Shown: piece by piece, positions 1 through 6,129 of the stretch
How the letters are laid out: each line of letters begins with the position of its first letter
Numbering within the stretch: the first letter of the stretch is position 1
NCBI GenBank assembly: GCA_937919305.1
Contig: CALFQW010000070.1
Location: 1 to 12,284, forward strand
DNA: 12,284 nt
Direction of reading: 5' to 3'
DNA from: an uncultured Candidatus Saccharibacteria bacterium
GTDB lineage: Bacteria > Patescibacteriota > Saccharimonadia > Saccharimonadales > Saccharimonadaceae
Notes under the pieces: model-generated
Databases searched by the model: none
The model's input: the letters and a program-made list of their open reading frames with translations, nothing else
Told to the model about the DNA's origin: nothing
Translations under genes and position numbers: made by a program

Positions 1-1
1 T

Positions 2-1018
2 GAAGGGTTTTTCGTCGTCTCGGGTATATTGGTCGGCTATATATATGGCCATAAGATCATGGGATCTCGTAAAAAAACCATTCAACACATATGGAAGCGT
101 GCCCTGCTACTCTACGTTATATCTGTTATAGGTACACTAACATACACTCTTATAGCACTATGGAGTAGTCCGAATAATATCGTTGGATTACCACTCTGGC
201 CTAGTGATCTGCAGAGTTATCTACTCAACACGTTCACTCTACGGTACTCGTATGGCTGGACTGACTTCTTAAATCGATATGCTGTATTTATGTTTGCGGC
301 ACCAGCTGTTCTATGGTTGTTATCGAAGCAAAAAGCTTGGCTTGTTCTACCCGCAAGCATCACTATCTGGTTGTTCCTCAGAGATGTCGCGCTGTTCATG
401 CCATTCAGTGGATGGCAGATCATATTCGTGCTGGGTATAGTTATCGGCTACTACCTGCCAAACATAGAGCATGCAACCAAAACTATACCGCACACAATAA
501 AGCGATCAGGTTTATTTATACTCACCAGTCTGTCCGCAATCACCTTTGTTGTCTCTGTGGTATCCGCGGTTATCATTCCCTATCTCCTCACACTGCCAGG
601 AATAACTCTTTTTGATCCAGTTGTTCTCGGCCAGCTTGAAGCTCTGAGGAATAGCGTATGGGATAGCTGGTTCTCAAAGTCATCAGTAGCTCCGGGTCGA
701 CTAATTGTTGGTGGGTTATGGTTTAGTACCCTCTATATACTAGTGCGCAAATACGAACAAAATATCATCGACCAAACGATCGGGAAGAAGGTTGAGTATC
801 TAGGTAAACATTCTCTTTATGTGTACGTCTCACATGGAGTAGTCGTTATGGCCACCTACTTCCTGCTACCACCATCGATAAACCCGGGAAACATTCTTCT
901 CAGCACTATCGTTATAACAACAGCTCTTTTTTGTGTCTACATGCTAGCCAAACATCGTAACTTGTTTGATTCGCTGATATCAAACTCAAGAGGTCGTATC
1001 AATAGAGAGAAGTTCTAG
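2..1018 (+). CDS. OpgC-like membrane acyltransferase, 5' partial
   Basis: The reading frame is open from the left edge, so the first ATG at 29 is internal and the true start lies outside the window; 338 residues are visible. The protein is a multi-pass membrane protein with about eight hydrophobic segments. It matches the OpgC family (acyltransferase-3 superfamily), which moves acyl groups such as succinate onto glycans at the membrane. Recognisable family segments are EGFFVVSG at the edge, TLRYSYGWTDFLNRYAVFM with a following AP, SGWQIIFVLGIVIGYY, and near the C-terminus YLGKHSLYVYVSHG. The catalytic His expected near the N-terminus of acyltransferase-3 proteins is off the edge. The gene ends in TAG, and a glycosyltransferase starts 12 bases later on the same strand, which suggests a surface-polysaccharide operon. 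The family call is fairly sure; the substrate is unknown. Confidence 0.8.
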   Translation, partial: EGFFVVSGILVGYIYGHKIMGSRKKTIQHIWKRALLLYVISVIGTLTYTLIALWSSPNNIVGLPLWPSDLQSYLLNTFTLRYSYGWTDFLNRYAVFMFAAPAVLWLLSKQKAWLVLPASITIWLFLRDVALFMPFSGWQIIFVLGIVIGYYLPNIEHATKTIPHTIKRSGLFILTSLSAITFVVSVVSAVIIPYLLTLPGITLFDPVVLGQLEALRNSVWDSWFSKSSVAPGRLIVGGLWFSTLYILVRKYEQNIIDQTIGKKVEYLGKHSLYVYVSHGVVVMATYFLLPPSINPGNILLSTIVITTALFCVYMLAKHRNLFDSLISNSRGRINREKF

Positions 1019-1030
1019 TATAGTAGAGAC

Positions 1031-2137
1031 ATGTCTCGTAAAATCGTTATCGACGCGCGCATCACCGGCTCAAGCACAGGAGTCTATAGCGAAAACCTTC
1101 TCAACCATCTCCAGAAGATAGATAGTAAAAATCAGTACTTCGTTCTACTGCGTGATCTAACTAGCTGGAAACCAACCGCCAAGAACTTCACGGCTATACA
1201 TGCACCAGTCAAAGATTATACGTTTGCGGAGCAGATAAGTCTGGCGAAAACCCTCCATGCTCTCAAGCCTGACCTAGTACATTTTTGTATGCCAAATCAA
1301 CCACTACTATATTTCGGAAAAAGAGTGACAACCGTACACGATCTGACACTTATCAAGTTCGAAAATATTGATATGAATCCAGCCATCTACCGGATAAGAA
1401 AAGCTATTTTCAATCTACTAGTCAGGAATGTAATCTGGCGCAGTCACGCGGTCGTAACACCAACTGAATATGTCAGAAATGATGTTCTCGAGTTCTCGGG
1501 TAGACAACATGCAGATAAAGTATTTACTACACTGGAAGCTGGTGATCCTCTCGCGGGTCGTCCTGTAGCTATATCGGACCTAAAAAATAAAAAGTTCGTA
1601 TTTTTCATAGGTAATGCTTTCCCTTATAAAAACTTAAAACGTATCGTTGACGCGTATAAACAGGTGCAAAGTAATCATCCTGAGCTTCATCTAGTATTCG
1701 CAGGTAAAAAAGAGTTTTTCTATGAGGATCTCGAACGGTATGTCGATAAACAGGACGTTGAGAATGTTCACTTTTTGGGATTTGTTTCTGAGGGAGAAAA
1801 ACGATGGCTCTTCCAAAATGCACAAGCGTATGTCGTAGCCTCTCTATCTGAAGGGTTTCACATACCCGCCCTTGAGGCCATGTATGAAGGCTGCCCCGTC
1901 ATCAGTAGTAACGCTACATGTCTGCCTGAAGTTTGCGCCAGCGCGGCCGTCTACTTTGACCCGTTGAGTACGTCTGGTCTAGAGAAGGCGATCAAGTCTG
2001 TCTTGGAAGACAAAAAGCTTAGAAATAAGGTAGTTGAGGCAGGGTACGGTAGAGTAAAAGAGTTTTCGTGGAAGCGTATGGCGCAAGAAACGCTAGATGT
2101 CTACGAGTCTGTTTTATCGAGCGATAAAACGATGTGA
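1031..2137 (+). CDS. Glycosyltransferase family 4 (GT-B fold)
   Basis: This 368-residue cytoplasmic enzyme resembles GT4 retaining glycosyltransferases that move a sugar from a nucleotide donor to a growing glycan or lipid carrier. The N-terminal Rossmann half has a TGVYSENLL acceptor loop and a VHFCMPNQP / TVHDLTLIKF stretch. The C-terminal half carries FFIGNAFPYKNLKRIVDAY, the usual phosphate-contact region with its Lys, then ASLSEGFHIPALEAMYEGCPVI in parts, which contains the EX7E motif of the family. Length is normal. It follows the OpgC-like gene by 12 bases, so the two are probably co-transcribed; no strong Shine-Dalgarno is visible. The 3' end overlaps the convergent jag gene by 37 bases. 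It ends in TGA, the only gene here to do so. Donor and acceptor cannot be told from sequence; mannosyltransferase-like is a guess. Confidence 0.88.
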   Translation: MSRKIVIDARITGSSTGVYSENLLNHLQKIDSKNQYFVLLRDLTSWKPTAKNFTAIHAPVKDYTFAEQISLAKTLHALKPDLVHFCMPNQPLLYFGKRVTTVHDLTLIKFENIDMNPAIYRIRKAIFNLLVRNVIWRSHAVVTPTEYVRNDVLEFSGRQHADKVFTTLEAGDPLAGRPVAISDLKNKKFVFFIGNAFPYKNLKRIVDAYKQVQSNHPELHLVFAGKKEFFYEDLERYVDKQDVENVHFLGFVSEGEKRWLFQNAQAYVVASLSEGFHIPALEAMYEGCPVISSNATCLPEVCASAAVYFDPLSTSGLEKAIKSVLEDKKLRNKVVEAGYGRVKEFSWKRMAQETLDVYESVLSSDKTM

Positions 2138-2571
2138 CGATCTCGTCCTTCACCTTCTGATTGCGTTACTATGTCACTATAGTCGCTAACTGCCTGGTGA
2201 ACTACTCTTCGTTCTGCTGCGTTCATCGGTTGAAGGTGTTTTGGTTCAGCATTTCCTCGAACTTCACTCACCCAATCTGCAACCTGCTCTACGAGACGAT
2301 CGTAACGCTGCTTTTTGTAGTCCGCTATATCGAGATTAACTCGATGTATAACCGCGTCTTTGTTCTTCAGAGTTGTCGAGATGAGCTGCTGTAAAGAACG
2401 TAGAGTGTCCCCCCGTTGTCCTATAAGAAAACCATTCAGATGTGTAGACGGTACAGACAATTCGATAACCTCATCGTCGCAACCCGCTTTGACGTCTATA
2501 TTTAGACCAAAGAATGACAAGATGTCTTCGATGTATTTTTTTGCAAAAGAAATAGATGTTTCTTTATCCAC
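2101..2571 (-). CDS. jag: Jag/KhpB RNA-binding protein (KH + R3H)
   Basis: This 156-residue cytoplasmic protein binds single-stranded RNA. An N-terminal Jag KH-II domain (about 5-85) carries the GXXG loop as GQRG inside FLIGQRGDTLRSLQQLI. A C-terminal R3H domain (about 95-150) shows MNAAERRVVHQAV, with Arg-x3-His, and ends in GEGRDRHIVLSL, typical of the family. The Jag_N domain and linker of longer Firmicutes homologues are absent. In Firmicutes KhpB works with KhpA in cell elongation and division and is encoded next to yidC, as here. The start is GTG at 2569-2571, chosen because an ideal AAAGGAGG sits 8 bases upstream, within the last codons of yidC. The gap to the yidC stop is 2 bases, so the genes are co-transcribed and probably translationally coupled. 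The 3' end overlaps the convergent glycosyltransferase gene. Confidence 0.93.
   Translation of the reverse strand: MDKETSISFAKKYIEDILSFFGLNIDVKAGCDDEVIELSVPSTHLNGFLIGQRGDTLRSLQQLISTTLKNKDAVIHRVNLDIADYKKQRYDRLVEQVADWVSEVRGNAEPKHLQPMNAAERRVVHQAVSDYSDIVTQSEGEGRDRHIVLSLDKTDS
2111..2130. repeat. 9-bp palindrome in the overlap of convergent genes; possible two-way terminator
   Basis: Arms GTTTTATCG (2111-2119) and CGATAAAAC (2122-2130) are perfect reverse complements around a 2-base centre; as RNA this would be an 8-bp stem with a tetraloop. It lies in the 37-base overlap of the glycosyltransferase and jag 3' ends. There is no following U-tract, so intrinsic termination is uncertain, but a symmetrical hairpin between convergent genes fits a two-way 3'-end structure. 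Confidence 0.5.
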
Positions 2572-2573
2572 GA

Positions 2574-3593
2574 CTACCGCCTCCTTTTCTTTTTAGGCTT
2601 CTTGCGGCTAGTGGTTTTCTTGCTTGGAGCAGTGTCTTTCGTCTCATTAACGACTTCTGCTTCTTGTGCGGTGATGATCCGTGAGGTAGTCTCGCTAGAA
2701 CGTTTTTTCTTCGAGCCGGACTTCTTCCGTACCGTACGAGCTTTGTTCTTAGTAGCTGGTTCACGAGCTATTACTTCCATCTCTTCGACGTCTTGTTTGA
2801 GTAGTATGTGTTGCTGTATTACCGCAACTGCGCTCGAGGCAGCAAAGTAGAGTACGAGTGCTCCGGGCAAGTATAGTCCTATCACAAGTGTTAACACTGG
2901 GAATATCATAATCATTCGATTTGTCATGATTGCACTTATCTCTGATTGGTCGACATCTTTGTTTTCTGAAGCATCCTTGAAGAGGTCACGAAGCTTTTTC
3001 TTTGACTCTGTCTGAGGTGTTATCTGACGTGACTGTATGTACTGCAAGATCGCTGCCAATACTGCAACTACAACGATAGGAAAATATATACCAGCGTCGC
3101 TGACACCGACTCTCGTCAGATTAACTACACCGAAGAGAGTTTCATCAAATTGGTTCGTCGGACTGTTAATGATATCGGCGATTGGCTTGAGCTGCTCTAT
3201 GGGCTGATATGTAAAGTCGGCGATACGGTCGCGCTGCAGGGTAATTATCTGTATGACGCTATAGAGTGCAATAAATATCGGCAACTGGAGAAACAGTAGT
3301 CCAAATGAACTAAATGGTTTCACGCCTCTTTCACGATATAGCTCCATCATGAGCTGACCTTCGAGCTGCTTGTTACCTTTGGCTTTTGCACGAACCTTTT
3401 TCAGTTCGGGCTGAAGCTTTCTCATGAGTTGAGTTTGATGAAGTTGCTTCTTGACAAGTGGCCACATCAACAGGCGAATGATGACGGTGAACAATATCAA
3501 AGCAACACCAAAATCACCCCCAGGTATCACGCCATAAATTAACGCAAGTAGATTAAAGATCGGCTGTACGATCAACGTATCAAATAAACTCAT
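2574..3593 (-). CDS. yidC: Membrane protein insertase YidC/Oxa1 family
   Basis: This 339-residue inner-membrane insertase helps place proteins into the membrane alone or with SecYEG. It is the short five-segment type without the large periplasmic domain of Proteobacteria. The conserved groove Arg is R40 in TVIIRLLMWPL. A charged cytoplasmic hairpin follows (MRKLQPELKKVRAKAKGNKQ, about 58-77), then hydrophobic segments near 98-118, 170-190 and 225-265, the last pair around FPVLTLVIGLYLPGALVLYF. No lipobox Cys is seen at the N-terminus. From about residue 270 the protein has a long Lys/Arg-rich tail ending KKPKKKRRR, like ribosome-binding tails of Oxa1 and some YidC2 proteins. The ATG at 3593 has no Shine-Dalgarno but a TGGTATAAT box 11 bases upstream, suggesting a nearly leaderless transcript. 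The gene sits between rnpA and jag, the common bacterial order. Confidence 0.95.
   Translation of the reverse strand: MSLFDTLIVQPIFNLLALIYGVIPGGDFGVALILFTVIIRLLMWPLVKKQLHQTQLMRKLQPELKKVRAKAKGNKQLEGQLMMELYRERGVKPFSSFGLLFLQLPIFIALYSVIQIITLQRDRIADFTYQPIEQLKPIADIINSPTNQFDETLFGVVNLTRVGVSDAGIYFPIVVVAVLAAILQYIQSRQITPQTESKKKLRDLFKDASENKDVDQSEISAIMTNRMIMIFPVLTLVIGLYLPGALVLYFAASSAVAVIQQHILLKQDVEEMEVIAREPATKNKARTVRKKSGSKKKRSSETTSRIITAQEAEVVNETKDTAPSKKTTSRKKPKKKRRR
2580..2587 (-). promoter_or_regulatory. jag Shine-Dalgarno inside the yidC tail codons
   Basis: The minus strand reads AAAGGAGG 8 bases before the jag GTG. The same bases are the Lys-Arg-Arg-Arg codons AAA AGG AGG CGG that end YidC just before its TAG. 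It is among the strongest ribosome binding sites in the window and decides the jag start. Confidence 0.85.
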
Positions 3594-3604
3594 ATACTCT
3601 GTAT

Positions 3605-3613
3605 ATTATACCA
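3605..3613 (-). promoter_or_regulatory. Extended -10 promoter for yidC, near-leaderless
   Basis: The minus strand reads TGG-TATAAT with TATAAT at 3610-3605, a consensus -10 with the TGn extension. A weak -35 (TAGTCA) lies 18 bases further up. The box ends 11 bases before the yidC ATG, so transcription should begin about 4-5 bases before the start codon, leaving no room for a Shine-Dalgarno. Confidence 0.6.
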
Positions 3614-3631
3614 GAAATTATAGTAGTTTGA

Positions 3632-3982
3632 CTACTGTTTTGACGATGATATCTTCGACAAGCTATCGAGTATTGTGGTTTCAAGATCTGTATTTGAAAT
3701 AACAAGAATGTCTGCGGTATATACGGTCAAAACAATGTCTGAATGAGAGGGCACCGTATCCCAGTTTTTACGAAGAACTTCAAATAGTCTTCTTCTGATG
3801 CGGTTTCTTTTGACTGCTGATTTGAGAACTTTTTTTCCGACAACTACAGATAGACGCGAATTTTTACGCTTAGGATTGTGAGAATACTTGATAGCAAAAT
3901 GTTTCGATCTAACAACTTGACCGTGTTTATATACATATCTTAGACTGCCGTGACCATGAAATCTGTATTTTTTTGCAATCAT
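3632..3982 (-). CDS. rnpA: Ribonuclease P protein component
   Basis: This 116-residue basic protein is the protein part of RNase P, which with the catalytic RNA removes 5' leaders from pre-tRNAs. The N-terminal part has the substrate-binding region IAKKYRFHGHGSLRYVYKHG. The family signature is seen as SRLSVVVGKKVLKSAVKRNR followed by IRRRLFEVLR, matching the usual RNR motif helix. The ATG at 3980-3982 is preferred: it gives a normal family length and begins MIAKKYRF. The open frame continues to a TTG at 4036, but those extra 18 codons would start inside the terminator T-tract of rpmH and show no family similarity. It lies 38 bases upstream of yidC. A TGG-TAGACT box 10 bases before the ATG may be its own near-leaderless promoter. 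Confidence 0.92.
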   Translation of the reverse strand: MIAKKYRFHGHGSLRYVYKHGQVVRSKHFAIKYSHNPKRKNSRLSVVVGKKVLKSAVKRNRIRRRLFEVLRKNWDTVPSHSDIVLTVYTADILVISNTDLETTILDSLSKISSSKQ

Positions 3983-3992
3983 ATTGCTATCC

Positions 3993-4001
3993 AGTCTACC
4001 A
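3993..4001 (-). promoter_or_regulatory. Candidate extended -10 for rnpA
   Basis: The minus strand reads TGG-TAGACT, with TAGACT ending 10 bases before the rnpA ATG. It has the TGn extension but only four of six -10 matches and no clear -35. Its placement copies that of the rpmH and yidC boxes, and the rpmH terminator upstream means rnpA needs its own promoter. Confidence 0.35.
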
Positions 4002-4034
4002 CTAGTGTTAGTTGAGACACCGCCAATATATGGC

Positions 4035-4059
4035 AAAAATAAAAACTGCCGTGTGGCAG
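4035..4059 (-). terminator. Rho-independent terminator of rpmH
   Basis: On the minus strand the stem CTGCC / GGCAG (4059-4055 and 4050-4046) with an ACAC loop is followed by TTTTTATTTTT (4045-4035). The A-run before the stem can pair with the first Ts, lengthening it to about 10 bp with one bulge. A second small hairpin, CAACTA/TAGTTG at 4066-4080, lies between it and the rpmH stop. On the plus strand the same hairpin is followed by TTTTT, so it could work both ways. Confidence 0.82.
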
Positions 4060-4086
4060 CTTTTTCAACTAGTCTAGTTGTTGTTG

Positions 4087-4224
4087 CTAGACGCTAAGTT
4101 TCTTGCGCCCCTTCAGTCGTCGAGCTTTAATTACAAGCCGTCCTGCTTTCTTTGCCATCCTGGCACGAAAGCCGTGTACACGTGCTCGGTGTCTCGTTTT
4201 TGGTTGGTGTGTCCTCTTCGGCAT
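4087..4224 (-). CDS. rpmH: 50S ribosomal protein L34
   Basis: Translating the minus strand gives a 45-residue very basic protein: it opens [19 protein letters not shown] and continues [17 protein letters not shown] to end LKGRKKLSV. This is L34 over its full length, including the MPKRT start and the GRxxxxxRRxKGR core ([13 protein letters not shown] here). It is part of the large ribosomal subunit. It is the first gene of the leftward group and starts next to the origin. There is no Shine-Dalgarno; a good sigma70-type promoter ends 10 bases before the ATG, so the mRNA should be nearly leaderless. A strong terminator 28 bases after the stop makes it a single-gene unit instead of part of the common rpmH-rnpA operon. 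Confidence 0.97.
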   Translation of the reverse strand: MPKRTHQPKTRHRARVHGFRARMAKKAGRLVIKARRLKGRKKLSV

Positions 4225-4234
4225 AACGAATCAC

Positions 4235-4263
4235 ATTTTACAAAAAAAGCTGCGATATTTCAA
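4235..4263 (-). promoter_or_regulatory. rpmH promoter
   Basis: On the minus strand a -35 TTGAAA (4263-4258) and a -10 TAAAAT (4240-4235), each five of six matches to consensus, are separated by exactly 17 bases. The -10 ends 10 bases before the rpmH ATG, predicting a 5' leader of about 3-4 bases. Confidence 0.7.
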
Positions 4264-4308
4264 GTAAAGTATTGAAATATATGAATGATGTTATCGAGCT
4301 ACCAAAAA

Positions 4309-4426
4309 ATATCCACAGTTTCACGTGTATTATCCACAGCTTTTCTTGAGGTAGCGACGTATTGTGTATAAATCAATCAGTGTTGTTGCCTATTTTTTGT
4401 ACCCATGTATTTCAGGTTGTGGAAAA
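4309..4426. promoter_or_regulatory. DnaA-box cluster upstream of dnaA (origin part 1)
   Basis: Four DnaA-box-like 9-mers lie in the rpmH-dnaA spacer: ATATCCACA at 4309-4317 (eight of nine), TTATCCACA at 4330-4338 (perfect), TGTGTATAA at 4363-4371 (reverse strand, perfect to TTATNCACA) and TGTGGAAAA at 4418-4426 (reverse, seven of nine). The last overlaps a possible dnaA -35, which fits autoregulation of dnaA. The cluster lies at the point where gene direction diverges. Confidence 0.8.
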
Positions 4427-4445
4427 GCTCGATTCTCAGTATATT
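4417..4445 (+). promoter_or_regulatory. Candidate dnaA promoter
   Basis: TTGTGG (4417-4422) and TATATT (4440-4445) are 17 bases apart. The -35 is weak (TTG only) and is covered by a degenerate DnaA box. Predicted start of transcription is near 4452. Confidence 0.4.
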
Positions 4446-4464
4446 GTTAGGTAGTTAAAAGGAA

Positions 4465-5844
4465 GTGGTAGTTGGGGATGAAAGTAGTGTGAATGATTTA
4501 TGGCGAACCGCCCTTGGTGAAATAGAGCTCAGTGTAGGGCAAGCTAATTTCGCTGCGTGGTTCAAAGGAACTGATCTGATCGATATACAGGCAGGTGTGG
4601 TGCATATAGCTGTCTCAAATATCTTTTCAAAAAGCCAGTTCGAGAAAAAATTTAACTCGTTGGTTTTAGAAACACTGCAAAAACACCGTTCTGACATACT
4701 CTCAGTACGCTACGTGATAAAGGGTTCGAAGCCACGAAAAGCCGCAAGCGACACTTCACCTCTCATGGACGCTGTTCGTGATCACAACAGCAAAAAACCT
4801 TCTGAATCACCGCAGCGAAAAACTGTTTCGAGCGGCCTTAATCATCGCTATACGTTCAATAACTTCATCGTTGGTTCGAGTAACGATCTCGCGTATGCGG
4901 CCTGTCAGGCTGTAGCAGTTAACCCAGGAACAAAATATAATCCTCTCTTCCTTTATGGTGGTGTTGGCCTAGGTAAAACACACCTTGCTCAAGCGGTTGG
5001 TAATGAGGTAGTTCGCAAGAATCCATCAGCAAAGGTCTTGTATATCAACTCGGAAACGTTTGTAAATGAATTTTTGGACAGTATACGATTCAAGAAAAAG
5101 GGATTTTCGACAAAATACCGGGAGGTAGATGTATTAATTGTCGATGATATGCAGTTCATCGCTGGAAAAGAAAAGACTCAGGAAGAATTCTTTCATACAT
5201 TTAACGCACTACATCAATCAAATAAGCAGCTCATCATCACGTCAGATAAACCTCCAAAGAACATCCCTACTCTCACTGAGCGTATGCGAAGTCGTTTCGA
5301 GTGGGGTATGACTATAGATATTCAGCTTCCTGATTTTGAGACACGTTGTGCAATCCTTGATACAAAAGCCTCCGAGAGTGGTGTGAGTGTCGGTAGAGAG
5401 ACTATCGAGTATCTTGCGAACAATATCAAGACGAATATCCGTGAGCTCGAAGGTGCGCTCAATCAATTACTCGCCTTCGCTGAAATGAGAAACATAGAAC
5501 CTGATCTACAGACTGCCGCTGGACTCCTCGGCAATTCACGTGCGACTCGACCTTCCCATTTGACGCCAAAACAAGTTGTCGATAGAACCGCAAAACATTT
5601 CCAAATAGAGGTGACTGATATAAAGAGCCCAAAACGTGACAAATATATCGTTGTCCCCCGTCAGATAGCTATGTACCTACTACGCAGCGAGCTGCATCTC
5701 AGCTTCCCACGAATTGCCGGCGAACTAGGGCGCAAGGATCACACTACCGCAATACACTCTGTTGAAAAGATAGAGAAAGCCATCAAGCTTGATTTTATTA
5801 TTCGTGAGCAAGTTGCAGAGATAAAGGAGAAACTTTATGTCTAA
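4465..5844 (+). CDS. dnaA: Chromosomal replication initiator DnaA
   Basis: This AAA+ ATPase binds DnaA boxes and melts the origin. Domain I (about 9-85) starts with LWRTALGEIELSVGQANFAAWFKG; domain II is a short Ser/Lys-rich linker (about 90-125). Domain III begins near RYTFNNFIVGSSN and has Walker A GGVGLGKTH (about 164-172), Walker B VLIVDDMQF, sensor ITSDKPP and the box VII Arg-finger region LTERMRSRFEWG. Domain IV (about 365-459) has the DnaA signature GRKDHTTAIHSVEKI that reads the box. The start is uncertain: GTG 4465 leaves the AAGGA only 1 base away, while GTG 4489 gives an N-terminus nearer the E. coli type and overlaps the stop of a 4-codon ORF beginning at ATG 4478. DnaA-box clusters flank the gene on both sides. 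Confidence 0.97.
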   Translation: MVVGDESSVNDLWRTALGEIELSVGQANFAAWFKGTDLIDIQAGVVHIAVSNIFSKSQFEKKFNSLVLETLQKHRSDILSVRYVIKGSKPRKAASDTSPLMDAVRDHNSKKPSESPQRKTVSSGLNHRYTFNNFIVGSSNDLAYAACQAVAVNPGTKYNPLFLYGGVGLGKTHLAQAVGNEVVRKNPSAKVLYINSETFVNEFLDSIRFKKKGFSTKYREVDVLIVDDMQFIAGKEKTQEEFFHTFNALHQSNKQLIITSDKPPKNIPTLTERMRSRFEWGMTIDIQLPDFETRCAILDTKASESGVSVGRETIEYLANNIKTNIRELEGALNQLLAFAEMRNIEPDLQTAAGLLGNSRATRPSHLTPKQVVDRTAKHFQIEVTDIKSPKRDKYIVVPRQIAMYLLRSELHLSFPRIAGELGRKDHTTAIHSVEKIEKAIKLDFIIREQVAEIKEKLYV

Positions 5845-6129
5845 GTGCTGTGCAAAACAATCACTTTTTTGTGTAAAAAGCTGTGGTGAACCACGGGAAA
5901 AGTCTGAGGATTTCGATACACAGTTTATACACACACTTAGCCGCTCTTTGGTGGCTTACGAAAAAAAGAGGATAAAAAGTAGCTTTTCCACGACTTTTCC
6001 GCATAGAATTTCCATACGTTTTGAACAACTAAAATGTTCTGTTTGCTATCTGTTACGAACTTACTTTTCCCCACTATCCCCAAGACCTATTACTACGACT
6101 ACTATTTATATTAATAAAGGAGAAATAAA
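5845..6129. other. Probable oriC in the dnaA-dnaN spacer
   Basis: This 285-bp spacer holds DnaA-box-like 9-mers in both orientations: TGTGCAAAA 5849-5857, TGTGTAAAA 5870-5878, TTATACACA 5925-5933 (perfect to TTATNCACA), TTTTCCACG 5984-5992, TTTTCCGCA 5995-6003, and two adjoining degenerate copies TTTTCCCCA 6065-6073 and CTATCCCCA 6074-6082. These lead into a triplet run and an AT-rich stretch before dnaN. A small inverted repeat GTGGT/ACCAC is at 5883-5894. The order (boxes, C-rich patch, triplets, AT-rich DNA, dnaN) matches what I recall of the Bacillus subtilis unwinding region. Known: bacterial origins commonly flank dnaA; inferred: that this is the site opened here. Confidence 0.78.
6087..6118. 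promoter_or_regulatory. DnaA-trio-like run and AT-rich unwinding element
   Basis: Plus-strand triplets at 6087-6104 are CTA TTA CTA CGA CTA CTA; the other strand reads TAG TAG TCG TAG TAA TAG, so five of six fit the DnaA-trio pattern (3'-[G/A]A[T/A]-5'). It lies 4 bases after the last DnaA-box-like repeat and runs into pure A/T sequence at 6105-6118, ending at the dnaN Shine-Dalgarno. Confidence 0.65.

Noticed and set aside
29..31. ATG at 29 as the start of the OpgC-like gene
   Set aside because: The frame is open to the edge and the codons before it (EGFFVVSG) belong to the family core.
313..615. 100-codon frame inside the OpgC-like gene
   Set aside because: Same strand, other frame of a well-supported membrane protein; no ribosome site or protein-like pattern.
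3983..4036. Longer rnpA form starting at TTG 4036
   Set aside because: The extra 18 codons start inside the T-tract of the rpmH terminator, lack a ribosome site and do not resemble RnpA; ATG 3982 gives the normal length.
5883..5894. GTGGT/ACCAC inverted repeat after dnaA as a terminator
   Set aside because: Only 5 bp and not followed by a T-run; more likely a by-product of DnaA-box sequence.
6107..6112. TATATT as a dnaN promoter -10
   Set aside because: Its predicted start would fall within the dnaN ribosome site; it is better explained as part of the AT-rich unwinding element.
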